Shown: positions 10,390 through 20,098 of the stretch, piece after piece
Layout: the number at the start of each line of letters is the position of its first letter
How positions within the stretch are numbered: position 1 is the first letter of the stretch
Source: Panonychus citri
Taxonomy: Eukaryota; Arthropoda; Arachnida; Trombidiformes; Tetranychidae
DNA: 64,000 bases
Reading direction: 5' to 3'
NCBI RefSeq assembly: GCF_014898815.1
Contig: NW_026515539.1
Location: 806,001-870,000 of the forward strand
Position numbers and translations under genes: made by a program
The notes under the pieces: generated by a model
The model's database searches: none
What the model was told of the DNA's origin: nothing
Seen by the model: the letters and a program-made list of their open reading frames with translations, nothing else

Positions 10390-12283
10390 TTATTCAAACT
10401 TAATTCCTTGTGATAAAGGTAATTCTCGGCTATAATTGATTGTACAGGTCGATCGACGCATATATTGTTTCCATGAGTCACTTCCGGATTCTCGTCCACC
10501 GCCGGTTGCCTGAGGGTAGAAAAAGATTATTTTAGAAAAGAAAAAAACAAAATTATTCTTTTTCGAGAAAGTTTTTCTTTCACTCGAATTGAATTGAATA
10601 TTCTATTACCTTTTCTCCGCCAAAAGCACCTCCAATTTCCGCTCCACTTGTCGGTATATTAACGTTAACGATGCCACAATCTGATCCTTTAGGTCCAATC
10701 CAACGGAAGATGTTGTTAAGAGTTTGGGTGAACAATGAACTAGATAGTCCTTGATCAACTTCGTTGTTAATTGTAACCGCTTCCTCGAAAGAATCAAAAG
10801 GTAAAATGTAGACTATTGGTGCGAAAGTTTCCCGCTGGACAATTGGTGATTTATGGTCAATATCGGTTACGATTGTTGGTTCAACAAAGAATCCACCATC
10901 AAGGTCAATTTTCTTGCCACCGGTGATAATGTTTCCACCTAAACGTTTGATTTCTGCGATTGTATCGAGGAAAGTGTTTACCGCCGATTCCGAATGAAGT
11001 GGTCCACACAATGTACCCGAATCTAAAGGTGACCCAATGCGAACCTGAGAATAGGCTTTAACTAATCGATCAACAACTCGATTAACAATTGACGAGTGAA
11101 CAATCAATCGTCGGGTTGTTGTACATCTTTGTCCAGCGGTACCAACGCAGGCAAACACCGCAGATCGAACCAACATTTCAACATCAGCATCTTCACATGC
11201 GATTATTGCGTTGTTACCACCAAGTTCGAGAAGTGATCGACCGAATCGCTTTTGTACATTCGTTGCAACTTCCATTCCAACAGAAGTACTTCCAGTGAAC
11301 GAAACCAGAGGTAAACGTTTGTCCCGAGCCATCGCATCGCCTATTTGCCAATCGCCACAAATTAATGAACAAATGGAACCTGAGATTTGACAGAAAAAAT
11401 AATGAGTTCGAGTCCAACTCAGGTCATATTTTCATCTCACCTGGTAAATTATTTTTCTTAAGAACCGAAGAAACGATTTTAATGACTGCAATCGATGACA
11501 AAGGTGTTGTCGGTGCCGATTTCCAGACCATTGAATTACCACAGACCAGGGAAAGTGCGTTGTTCCAACCGTAGACAGCAACGGGAAAGTTAAAGGCCGT
11601 TATTATGCCAATGGCTCCCAATGGATTCCAAGTTTCGAGTAACATGTGACCAGGTCGCTCTGACGGGATTATTTTACCTTCAAACATTCGAGATAAACCA
11701 ACGGCATAATCACAGATATCGATGTATTCCTGGACTTCGCCTTCACCTTCGGCGGAAATTTTTCCCATTTCGAGAGAAACCAACTGACCAAGGTCACTTT
11801 TTTTCTCTCTCAATGCATTTCCAATCAAACGGACGATTTCACCTCGTTTAGGCGCTGGAATCTCAGCCCATTGACTCCAAGAATCATAAGTTGTCCTAAC
11901 GGTTTTCTCGTAATCATCAACATCTCCCGTTACCACAGAGGCGATTGGTTGACCATTGGCAGGACAAATTGAGTTGATAATCTGAATTAACAAAACAAGA
12001 CAAAAGTAGGACACAAAATATTGACACACAATTAACTAATTGTTACCTTTCCATGTCCAAACCATTCACCATTATAAACACCTAAATTTTGCTCATCTAA
12101 TCCAAGATTTTTCAGAAAACTGTACTTTGGGTCGGATATCAGGTATGAAAGACTAATGGAAAACAATTAGATTGATTAGTAAAAGTGAATCATTTTTAGA
12201 ACAATTAAGTTTTTTTCTCACCTTCGAAATGATTTGTTGAAATTGTATTTTAACAATCGTCTTGTTGTCGCAATTAAAACCAT
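10390..12283 (-). CDS. ALDH7A1: Alpha-aminoadipic semialdehyde dehydrogenase (antiquitin)
   Basis: Five exons on the minus strand (12283-12222, 12152-12047, 11981-11441, 11379-10610, 10509-10390) give 532 residues, close to the 530-540 usual for ALDH7A1. The N-terminus (MVLIATTRRLLKYNFNKSF) is Arg/Lys-rich without acids and looks like a mitochondrial presequence. Hallmarks follow in order: GVYNGEW, CPANGQPIA, ETWNPLG, ITAFNFPVAVYGWN, FTGSTSVG of the NAD fold, LLELGGNNA with the general-base Glu, and GQRCTT with the nucleophilic Cys. QRETFAPIVY and the EIGGAFGGEK/ATGGGRESGSD end are specific to this subfamily. The enzyme oxidises alpha-aminoadipic semialdehyde in lysine breakdown and also betaine aldehyde. 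All catalytic residues are present. Confidence 0.95.
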
Positions 12284-13209
12284 ATTTACAGAATCAATTT
12301 TCCAGAAAAAACAATTAAATGTTCAATGTGAATGGTTTCTTAATGACTATTTTTTATACTCTCATATCGGTTAACTGATTAATTAGCTTGATTAGTTGAG
12401 ATAATTTTGATTTAGTCTTTATTTTTAATGTAAGACCGTTGATTAGATTAAATTAATCAATGATGATTATCGGATATTCAAGTGGGTCTGTTAATGTTTT
12501 TCCAGGCAATTGATGATTCGAATTAAGATTCAACAGACTGATTGATTGTCATTGAGAGTTGATTCAATAAAATTGAATAAAACTAATCATTTCTAATCTG
12601 TCACCACGATTAAAACATTTGATTGTCTCTCAATGATAAACAATTACATTGTTATTAAATAATTCATTGGCAATCAATCACATTCAGATGGTTCAACAAA
12701 ACGAAGATGATTAGTGAATATTTTGAAATCATTCAATTGATTGTTGGTTAATTTGGCCATACTATAAACTTGGATTCTCCTCTAATCCTCAGATTTATTT
12801 AATTAGCTGGATAAACAATTTAATAGATACAATTAGTAACTGTCAACACAATTTACTAACAAAAGAAACCAATGAATCAACAAAGGGATAATTTAGTCAA
12901 AACTAACACTCGTTTAGAAGGTTAAACAATTGGATTGATTTAATATTCAACAGCCAAAAGTAACTTTTAAACAAACAATTTGATTTAATTTTGTTCCAAT
13001 CAAAGTTAACAATTTAAATCGAAACATGTGTTTATTTACACGAAGAATTAGTGAAAATAGTCTTGGTTCGGCTAAACCTCGAGCAAAATGGGGAAAGAGG
13101 TTGAGTTGAAATTCATTTTTTGATTGTTGATTTTAAATGAATCTAATTGTTTGTTGAACACTTTGTGTGTATTATTTAATTTTAGTAATTTTAATCAATT
13201 TACAATTAA
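12284..13209. other. Divergent intergenic region between ALDH7A1 and INIP
   Basis: About 0.9 kb of AT-rich spacer between head-to-head genes, so both promoters should lie here. I saw no clear TATA box at a good distance from either ATG. Confidence 0.4.
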
Positions 13210-13650
13210 ATGTCTTTTCAAGCTCCTAATCCACGCCAAGGTAAGAGAATTAATAAAATAATTCTATTCTCTTTTCATTTCAATTTATCTTTTTTTCTGT
13301 TTTGTTTTGTTCTTTTTTCAATTTTTTTTTCTCTCTTCCATTTAGCTGTCGACCGAGTTAGACTACTGGAAGATGTTCAAAAAAAGCAACAATTATTGAA
13401 ACAAAATCAATTGTCTGGAACCTCATCGGTAACCAATAATCCTGGAACTAATCAAGCTTTCATCGATACAAATTATTCAATTAATACAATTAACAGTAAT
13501 AATATGAATCCAGTTAGTAGTGGCAGTAATAATAGTCAACGAGAAAGAACCGCTTTACATCATGCACATCAGAACAGCTTTGGTTATTTTATTACACAAG
13601 ATTCAGCCTTTGGAAATTTAATTCTACCTGTTTTACCAAGAATAACTTGA
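13210..13650 (+). CDS. INIP: SOSS complex subunit C (INIP/SSBIP1)
   Basis: Two exons (13210-13240 and 13346-13650) encode 111 residues; human INIP has about 104. The first exon holds only ten codons plus one base. The C-terminal block ALHHAHQNSFGYFITQDSAF, followed by GNLILPVLPRI, is the near-invariant signature of the family. Upstream, RVRLLEDVQKKQQLLKQNQ matches the N-terminal helix, and an Asn/Ser-rich linker joins the two. INIP holds together the SOSS complex with the ssDNA-binding protein and INTS3, which senses single-stranded DNA and promotes ATM-dependent repair of double-strand breaks in the nucleus. Nothing looks broken. Confidence 0.93.
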   Translation: MSFQAPNPRQGKRINKIILFSFHFNLSFFLFCFVLFSIFFSLFHLAVDRVRLLEDVQKKQQLLKQNQLSGTSSVTNNPGTNQAFIDTNYSINTINSNNMNPVSSGSNNSQRERTALHHAHQNSFGYFITQDSAFGNLILPVLPRIT

Positions 13651-14357
13651 TCATCATGATTGTCTAACTGTTCATGGACTATCTCTCTCTCTCTCTATCT
13701 CTATCTTTTCACTTGTCTAGGATAATTATTTGCTTCTTCCTCTTCTATTAGTACATTTCCTATTCTACTCTTTTTTTTCTCTTCTTGGCCTCATTAATCT
13801 CGCACATTATCAATTCATTTTAGCGCTTTAATAGCTTTTACCTTTTGGAGTTCTATCTATCATATCATATTTCTTCTCATCCTTTACTTTAATTCATCAT
13901 TTTAAAACCATTCTCTATACCTGTGCATATGAAAAAGAAAAGCTTGAGGAGCTTTTATCCCTTTTTCTTTTAGTTTTTTTTTCTTTAAGTGTCCTGTCTC
14001 TTTTGGATTACTAATTGTGACATTTCTGTGATATTTTTAAGAACAATTTTACACCCAACTTGACCTCTAATATATTTATAAATAGATTCAATGTCCTATT
14101 TACTTAGATGATACTCAACATAATTGTCATTCCCGTAAATATTACATCAACAATGACGAATGAGAATCGATGAAATAATAAAGAAATCCATATATTTCTC
14201 TGCGAAAATGGAATATGTTTCCCTCACACAAGTTAAATTATTCATCCAAAACACTGAATATGTCGATCACCAATTTAATTTAGTAATCAACATGAAAAGA
14301 GTAACAATATGAGCTTTTAAATGGTAGTAAAAAACGACGAAGACAAAAATATATTCA
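13651..14357. other. 3' flanks of INIP and LAMTOR5
   Basis: The genes converge here. The stretch is T/C-rich next to INIP, has an AATAAA at about 14176, and shows no other coding signal. Confidence 0.45.
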
Positions 14358-14832
14358 CTATTTAGTCTTGTAAATGGTTGTGACAATATTTCCTTTTCCT
14401 TGGATCAAAATTTTTCTACAACAGAGAAGAATAAAAAAGACAATGAAAAGAGAGATAAATTGATTAGAATACAATTAAATTGATCATCAATTAGATAGAA
14501 AGAGTTAAATTAACTACACACCCTTTGTCAGTTTCCAATTCAATGACAGGTTCATCTTGAGAATCCAAAAGTTTAGCTGAATTTGCTATGGAAGAAAATA
14601 TTCCTGAAAGATTTTCATTGATTCCTTCAGAATGTAAACATAAACCTTTCTCGTCGATCGCCATGTAACCTTTAACCTTTGGTTTGGATAAACTGAATTT
14701 GAATTGGTAAAAGAATTAGAAAAAAAAATTAATCATTGAAATGAGAAATTGAATAAGACAAACAAATAAGAATCGAGATAATTCAATAGTAACTTACACT
14801 TCTTTGGAAACTTCAATCAATCCAGATTCCAT
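14358..14832 (-). CDS. LAMTOR5: Ragulator subunit LAMTOR5 (HBXIP)
   Basis: Three exons (14832-14798, 14692-14522, 14415-14358) read in phase to 87 residues; the human protein has 91. The sequence follows a roadblock fold in the same order as LAMTOR5: a short N-terminal helix, VKGYMAIDEKGLCLHSEG, the helix ENLSGIFSSIANSAKLL, EPVIELETDKGKILIQGKG and the last strand NIVTTIYKTK. LAMTOR5 is part of the pentameric Ragulator scaffold on lysosomes that anchors Rag GTPases and supports mTORC1 activation by amino acids. The short size, the split Val and Gly codons and a clean stop all support the model. The gene lies about 0.2 kb from the right arm of the inverted duplication. Confidence 0.85.
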
Positions 14833-15268
14833 GATGAAATTGATTATGAATGATTAAAAATGGAAAATTGTAAAAAAACTAATTATGATTTGGAGAGAAA
14901 TCAAAAAATCAGTTCATTGTCAATCATCAACAAGAACAAAATAAAAAGTAAACAATCAGAATCGTTTCCAAGGAAATAAACGTTGGCGGTAATTCAGTTT
15001 TATTTCAAATTCTAAATTGAATCAAGTTGATTATCGATAATTCAATTACTGATTAAGAAAGAAGTGAAAGTTGTTAATATAAATAAAAGGGAAATTTTAT
15101 TTTCAAAATGATCGAATGATTTAATACAAGTTATAAAAGGATCGATTTCTAGAGATTTATGAAGAAAAGAAAATTATTCTTATAAAAACATATTGAGCAT
15201 TGGAATTGGAATTGGAATTGGAATTGGTTGGACAGAGAAACAATCAGTTAATTTTTGTCGCTGTTAAT

Positions 15269-15718
15269 TTAATGTTTCAATACTTTAGATACACTTTTCG
15301 CAGCCCATTTTCCTTTGAAAAAGCCTTTGACATAAGGCAAAACACCAGCCTTGAAAATGCTCGTTTTCTTGGTCGATTTAATGATTTTCTTCTTGTAAAC
15401 AGTTTTTGGCTCTTCGTTCACTCGAACCAGTACTGGTCTCACTTCCTCGACCCATTTCACCTTAAGAACGGGCTTTTTTGGCTTCACTTGGGTGTAGATC
15501 TCTTTCACCACAGGTTCTTGGATTTTACTCTTTAGAATCGCTTTGCCAAAACCAACCGAAGCTCCAGAAACCATTCCAGCCATTTCGGCCTTTTTCTTGA
15601 ATCCATCGATCACTCCCGTTGAATCTTTGACCACAACATGAGATTTACAGGAAGACAAATAAAGGGAAGAGAATACAACTAAAGTAAAAAGAGTCAGATG
15701 AACATTAGAATAAGACAT
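15269..15718 (-). CDS. Small basic secreted protein (right copy of inverted pair)
   Basis: A 149-residue single-exon gene whose protein matches the left copy except for about one conservative change (V for I just after the signal peptide). Signal peptide, Lys/Val-rich core and basic C-terminus are intact, so both copies look functional. The near identity of coding and non-coding parts of the arm points to a very recent duplication or to continuing gene conversion between arms. The function is unknown, as for the left copy. Confidence 0.8.
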   Translation of the reverse strand: MSYSNVHLTLFTLVVFSSLYLSSCKSHVVVKDSTGVIDGFKKKAEMAGMVSGASVGFGKAILKSKIQEPVVKEIYTQVKPKKPVLKVKWVEEVRPVLVRVNEEPKTVYKKKIIKSTKKTSIFKAGVLPYVKGFFKGKWAAKSVSKVLKH

Positions 15719-15825
15719 TTTCACTTGGTTAGAGTTGGAATATAAACTGAGATTGAAGAAGGAGAAAAATAGAGTAGATTTGAAGATTGGAAATTATTCA
15801 CAATTCGATATTGACTGATGACCAG

Positions 15826-15863
15826 AACTGAATTTCTTCAGGTCAAATTGCTTGACTTTTATA
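15826..15863 (-). promoter_or_regulatory. TATA box and initiator of the right copy
   Basis: On the minus strand TATAAAA (15863-15857) precedes TCAGTT (15831-15826) with the same 34-base spacing as the left copy. Confidence 0.65.
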
Positions 15864-16288
15864 CGGAAATAGCGACAGAGAGAAAGAGAGAGAAGGACAG
15901 GGGTAGGAAGAGGAGGAGAGGACAAGGATAAAGATGGAGAAACATTGATTGGACAGGATGGATTTTAATCCATAGATTAATTTTGATGAAATTAACTCGG
16001 CTTATCCTCATCACCATTTCATTTTCGATGATATTTTAATCCAAAGACAATCCTCGGGGCAATTCCATTACCATCTCAATATTTAACAGAGAAATAATCT
16101 AATGTTTATATTAACAGAATCATAAGATGTACTCTTATTCTCAGGCATCTGAAACCTCAACAGATCAATCAAATATTCTACAACAAACAAGAGAACGATA
16201 ATAACGAGCATTGAATGAGTCAACAATATAGAAGCAAAAAATTACCAAATGTGACCATAAAAACACAGAATCCAATAAACACCGATGG

Positions 16289-16578
16289 TTCGAACTTCGA
16301 AAGTAAAAGATTCTCTCTTTTACAAATCTTCGAGTGGTTTAATCGTTTTTCTCGCTCACCAATGTAAAAAACTCTCTTTACTCTCAAGCTTTAAATGGAA
16401 TTGGAAACCAAGAGTAATGAGATTTAATTACCAATTTTCATTAATTTTATTTTACTTTCTTTTTCTTGGCGATCATTTGAATTTATATTTATTAATAAAC
16501 CAACGAGTAAAACTTAGTAATACAATTTGATTTATTCTCGTTTCTTCTTCCTTGATCTTATTACAATTTCGCTGATCA
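16289..16578. other. Flank of the right arm with a short shared block
   Basis: No gene seen. Bases about 16390-16440 (CTTTAAATGGAATTGG and on through a GAGATTTAATT stretch) closely resemble 20252-20302 and 24059-24109 in the CDK-inhibitor duplication. Confidence 0.5.
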
Positions 16579-16898
16579 TCATCGTTGTTGTTCATTTCTA
16601 GCAACAGTTGATTTTATGAATTTTCTGTTCCTACGATTGTTCAAATGTGCCACTGAAAGGTGTTAACATGATATTTTCCACCTCAAGGCTAATCACCAAC
16701 ATCGGAAGGATAACTACAATTAAAATCTTCTCCGGAGCAACAACTGGTTTCATCTTTCTCGCATTTAATCAGCTCATCTTGTTGATAAGTTTCAACTACC
16801 AAACAAAGAATAATAAAAGAAGAAACTGAGTTGACCAATTTGAAGTTGAAAATCAATATTTCAATTGAATTCTCACCGAAAAATGGCCTAAAAATCAT
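16579..16898 (-). CDS. Small secreted cysteine-containing peptide (predicted)
   Basis: A three-exon model (16898-16877, 16825-16697, 16652-16579) gives 74 residues. Joining exon 1 to exon 2 creates a textbook signal peptide (MIFRPFFVSSFIILCLVV), which neither exon has alone; this is the main support. The mature part has an acidic segment with the cysteine pattern C-x7-CC-x6-C, then a basic Asn/Arg-rich end. The second intron is only 44 bp. If it is not removed, the frame stops at once after DVGD. I recognise no family. A secreted effector, venom-like or antimicrobial-type peptide would all be compatible, and four cysteines are too few to decide. No function is claimed. Confidence 0.4.
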
Positions 16899-17232
16899 TG
16901 AAGAACTTTAATCAATTTTGTTGACGAAAAGAAAGAGAAAAGCGACTGTGGCGACTACCTTGAGATTCTTCCCCAAACAGTTTTTGTTGGTGTTGACACA
17001 TCGCTCTGTCTCTCTCTCTCTCTCTCGCTGCTCTTTGCAAGCAACTCTCATATTGATCAAAACAAAATTTCTAACTAATGAGTTAACGAAACCTTTATTT
17101 CCTCAATATTTTTATCTGATGTTCCCATATTGTTCACCTTGATTGGTTTTCCATGTTAATAAGTGTTACCTGTTGATTCTGTTTTATGTTTAATTCTATA
17201 AGAAAAAAGGAAAACTTGAAATTACTTTCAAT

Positions 17233-17721
17233 ATGTGGAATCAATTGGCTCTCAAGTCTCGCCCAATTTTCACCAATCATCGTCTTCTCATGAAAAGATA
17301 TCTACATTATCAAAGTGCAATTAAAAAGCGTGATAGTCAACAATTGATCAAAATATTAACAAATGAACGTGTAATCAGTTTATTACCTAAAAATTTATAT
17401 TCATCAACAGCTGATTCATCTGTCACTTCAAAGAGTCACCAAGAAATGACCAAGGATAACAAAGGAAAAGATGATGACGATAATAAGGTGACTATCGATG
17501 AGCAAATATTGGATAAATTATACGAGCAAATGGATCGACAAATTGAGCAAATTGATCAGTTCATGGAATCAAATGGGAAAAACAGTCAAGTGAAAATCTA
17601 TGGGTTAACTTTAATCACGGTTGTTGCTGGTGTTTTTGCTGGTGCTTATGCTGCTCATTTGGGTGCTTGGTTTCTTGATAAAATTGGTCTATTTATGTTT
17701 CAAGAGGAAGATGACGATTGA
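17233..17721 (+). CDS. EMRE-like mitochondrial inner-membrane protein (candidate)
   Basis: A single-exon ORF of 162 residues beginning at the ATG at 17233. The first ~40 residues are basic with few acids (SRPIFTNHRLLMKRYLHYQ), like a mitochondrial presequence. A charged, helical middle follows (about 65-115, with DKLYEQMDRQIEQIDQF). One transmembrane helix around 124-150 has small-residue packing (LITVVAGVFAGAYAAHLGAW), and the protein ends LFMFQEEDDD. A single helix with a GAY/A motif, FLDKIGLF and an acidic C-terminal tail is the layout of EMRE (SMDT1), which couples the mitochondrial calcium uniporter MCU to its gatekeeper MICU1. EMRE is usually about 100 residues, so the long middle is unusual. 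The assignment rests on architecture, not on long identity. Confidence 0.5.
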   Translation: MWNQLALKSRPIFTNHRLLMKRYLHYQSAIKKRDSQQLIKILTNERVISLLPKNLYSSTADSSVTSKSHQEMTKDNKGKDDDDNKVTIDEQILDKLYEQMDRQIEQIDQFMESNGKNSQVKIYGLTLITVVAGVFAGAYAAHLGAWFLDKIGLFMFQEEDDD

Positions 17722-18853
17722 AAAGATGATCCCAATCAATTGCAATTGCTTTTAGTCAGTAAATTGATTACAGTTGTAAATTCTGAATCAACAAGCCAAC
17801 AAGTTGTAGACACCAATTCTTTCATGGAACATCTTCCTTTCTCCCTCGATTATTTTTTTCTTTCCATTGATGTAATAATATTTGGAATGGAATCTCAATT
17901 TTCTCTAACAATTCTACCAATTGATTCGTATTGATAATCTTTTCCTATCAACTGTCAATTAGTGTCATAAGAAGGCGAAATCACTACAATTTTGGATCAA
18001 ATGGAAATGGAAATGGAAATGATGTTGATTGTTATTTACAAATTGGAAAAACGTTCAACAATTTAATACCAATTCCAAGTAAATTGTTGATCATTGCGCT
18101 TCTCTACCATACAACAATTCTAATCAAAATTCACCATAAAGGCCTTTAAACAAATCATCTTAAAATCAATCAATTTAAAATCGACCAAGTTAAAAAAGAG
18201 ATTAATCTCTGTTTACAATCAGTTAATCATCTTTTCGTCCAAAAAAATCATGTTACAAGTAAATGTTAATTTCTAAATCAATTTGTGTTTACATTTACTA
18301 ATCTCGGTTATTTTTCTATTAATAATTCACTTGAAGATAATCTTCAAGTTTAGATACCGAAGTTGATTGAATCAATCGACAGTTGATCGACTGAGCATTG
18401 GCTCAACTCGGTAAAGAGCAAAAATTGTCAATTAAACGCTTTTTCGGTCTACTCGTTAATTGTTTTTCAATCTTTGAATGAAAGTCAAGACTAACATGTA
18501 AGAGTTTTTTATTTGTGAAAATACAATTTCAAAACTAGAATTTAGATTGATTAAAATGTATTCTTAATCCAATGCGTAAGCTTAATGGATAATTACCTAA
18601 TCAAGAGTTTAATCAATTGACCCGATGAAATTATGATGAGACTTGAGTTTACTGTGGTTACATTTTACTCACCACAAATCGCTCATGTTTGATTATACTT
18701 TTAATCAATTTAGAAATTAATTTAGTCGAGCAGAGTTTTGATTATCACAGAAAAGCGCAAATTGTCCTGATACTCATTGGATTCAAATTGATTTGAGAAC
18801 ATTTTGTAACAATTAAGCAACGAAATTCGGAAGTCATTTTCATCAGAATGTTT
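17722..18853. other. Intergenic region between convergent genes
   Basis: About 1.1 kb with no credible exon. It holds the 3' ends of the EMRE-like gene (+) and ZNF593 (-). A tandem GGAAAT run lies near 18003-18019. Confidence 0.4.
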
Positions 18854-19641
18854 TCATTGATTGGTAACAACTTCTACTTCCATATGAGATGTTTTCCTTT
18901 TCTTGGGTGGAGTGAAATTTCCTAATCCACCGGCCGCTTCCGCCTCGGCGTGAGTGTACATCGGCTCTTTTAATTCTCGTAAACGTTTTTTGTGAACTTT
19001 ACTTCGAGTGTGTTCATCTAATGTCTTCTGGTCGATAAAGTGCCGCCTAAATTAAATGGAAATTGAAAGGAAAATATTAATAACCCTTCTAGATGATTAA
19101 GAATCTCATGTTATCTTTGCAAAATTTATCGTGAAAGTGTTTACGCGGAAAATAATTAAGCCTTTGAAGTGAAAACTCTTAAATCAATCCAATCAAGTAA
19201 TCAGATTAAACAAGGAAAGAAAAAAACTTGGCGGTAAAACTACAAGTTCATCAATCTTTAGATTAAGTTGATGATTGTTGTTGAAATAGAGTAACACTTT
19301 TGATAAATTGGCAAAGATATTCACAAAGATACATATTTAAACTCTCACTTAACAATCAAAAAGAGATAAACAATTAAAATCAATCAATGGAAAAACTCAG
19401 GAATTAAGAGTGTGTAAGAGATACAATAAGTCACTTACGCACAAGCTTGACAAGGAAATAATCCTTGTCCTGGTAAATCGTCATCAGGCTCAATGATTTT
19501 ATTGGAATTATCGAAGATAATTTCATCACCAATGAATGTCGCTTCCTCTTGAATTTGATCAATATCTCGCTTGCGTTTCCTGGTCTTTTGGATACGAGAC
19601 TTATGCCGATTGCAGCCTTTTGCACGAGAATGGATTGGCAT
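18854..19641 (-). CDS. ZNF593: Zinc finger protein 593 / Bud20 homologue
   Basis: Two exons (19641-19439 and 19046-18854) encode 131 residues; human ZNF593 has 134. The basic N-terminus RAKGCNRHKSRIQKTRKRKR, the acidic DLPGQGLFPC entry and a finger split by the intron (CQACARHFIDQKTLDEHTRS, then KVHKKRL) are family hallmarks. So is the C-terminal helix with EPMYTHAEAEAAGG and the PPKKRK end. The start is the ATG at 19641, since the frame upstream opens only with a non-ATG codon. The yeast homologue Bud20 is a shuttling factor on pre-60S ribosomes needed for their export; the human protein also affects Oct-2 DNA binding. A complete, ordinary housekeeping gene. Confidence 0.92.
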
Positions 19642-20098
19642 CACTGATTAGATTGAAGGAGAAACGAAAAATCCACCAAATTGATAATGAAATGACCTCA
19701 AAAACAATAGAAATCAAAGAAAATTACCAACAAGTTAAGAAGAGCAGATGATTCAAAGTGGATCCTAGAAATGAGAAAAGAAACCAAACATTAGCCAATT
19801 TATAGAAAAACAACAAAAAAGGTCAACACAATATCCTTTTCTAAGGTAAACTCCATAGAGAGACAAGGACACACGTCAACAATTAGATACCATTAATTAG
19901 TCAAATTAATTATCCAAAAATGTAATAGGATGAGATACAAAAAAGATACACGAGAGAGAGAGAGAGAGGAAGAGGATACATACCAAGATCCACTCCAACT
20001 GATGATGAGACTTAATAATAAACCAAAAGGGAGGCCCAACCAAATGGATTTTAATTGTTCACTCTAATTGTTGGATATCATTTCTAAATGATTAGAAT
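19642..20098. other. Spacer 5' of ZNF593 and of the CDK-inhibitor duplication
   Basis: No ORF seen. It carries a short GA run near 19955-19967 and ends at the sharp left edge of the direct duplication. The ZNF593 promoter should lie here. Confidence 0.4.

Larger units (their letters stand above)
15052..16288 (-). repeat. Right arm of the inverted duplication
   Basis: Reverse-complement copy of 4753-5981. It contains a full copy of the secreted-protein gene with promoter and 3' flank. The GGAATT unit that occurs about twice in the left arm is expanded to four or more in tandem at about 15198-15226. The outer edge near 16288 is sharp; the inner edge (15052-15090) is blurred. Confidence 0.9.

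Noticed and set aside
11401..11440. GTTCGAGTCC resembling a tRNA B box
   Set aside because: It lies in the ~60-base intron between ALDH7A1 exons 3 and 4, too short for a tRNA, and no acceptor stem or A box is present.
15200..15535. Plus-strand ORF of 111 residues and its mirror at 5510-5839
   Set aside because: Both are antisense shadows of the duplicated secreted-protein gene; they recur only because the whole arm is duplicated.
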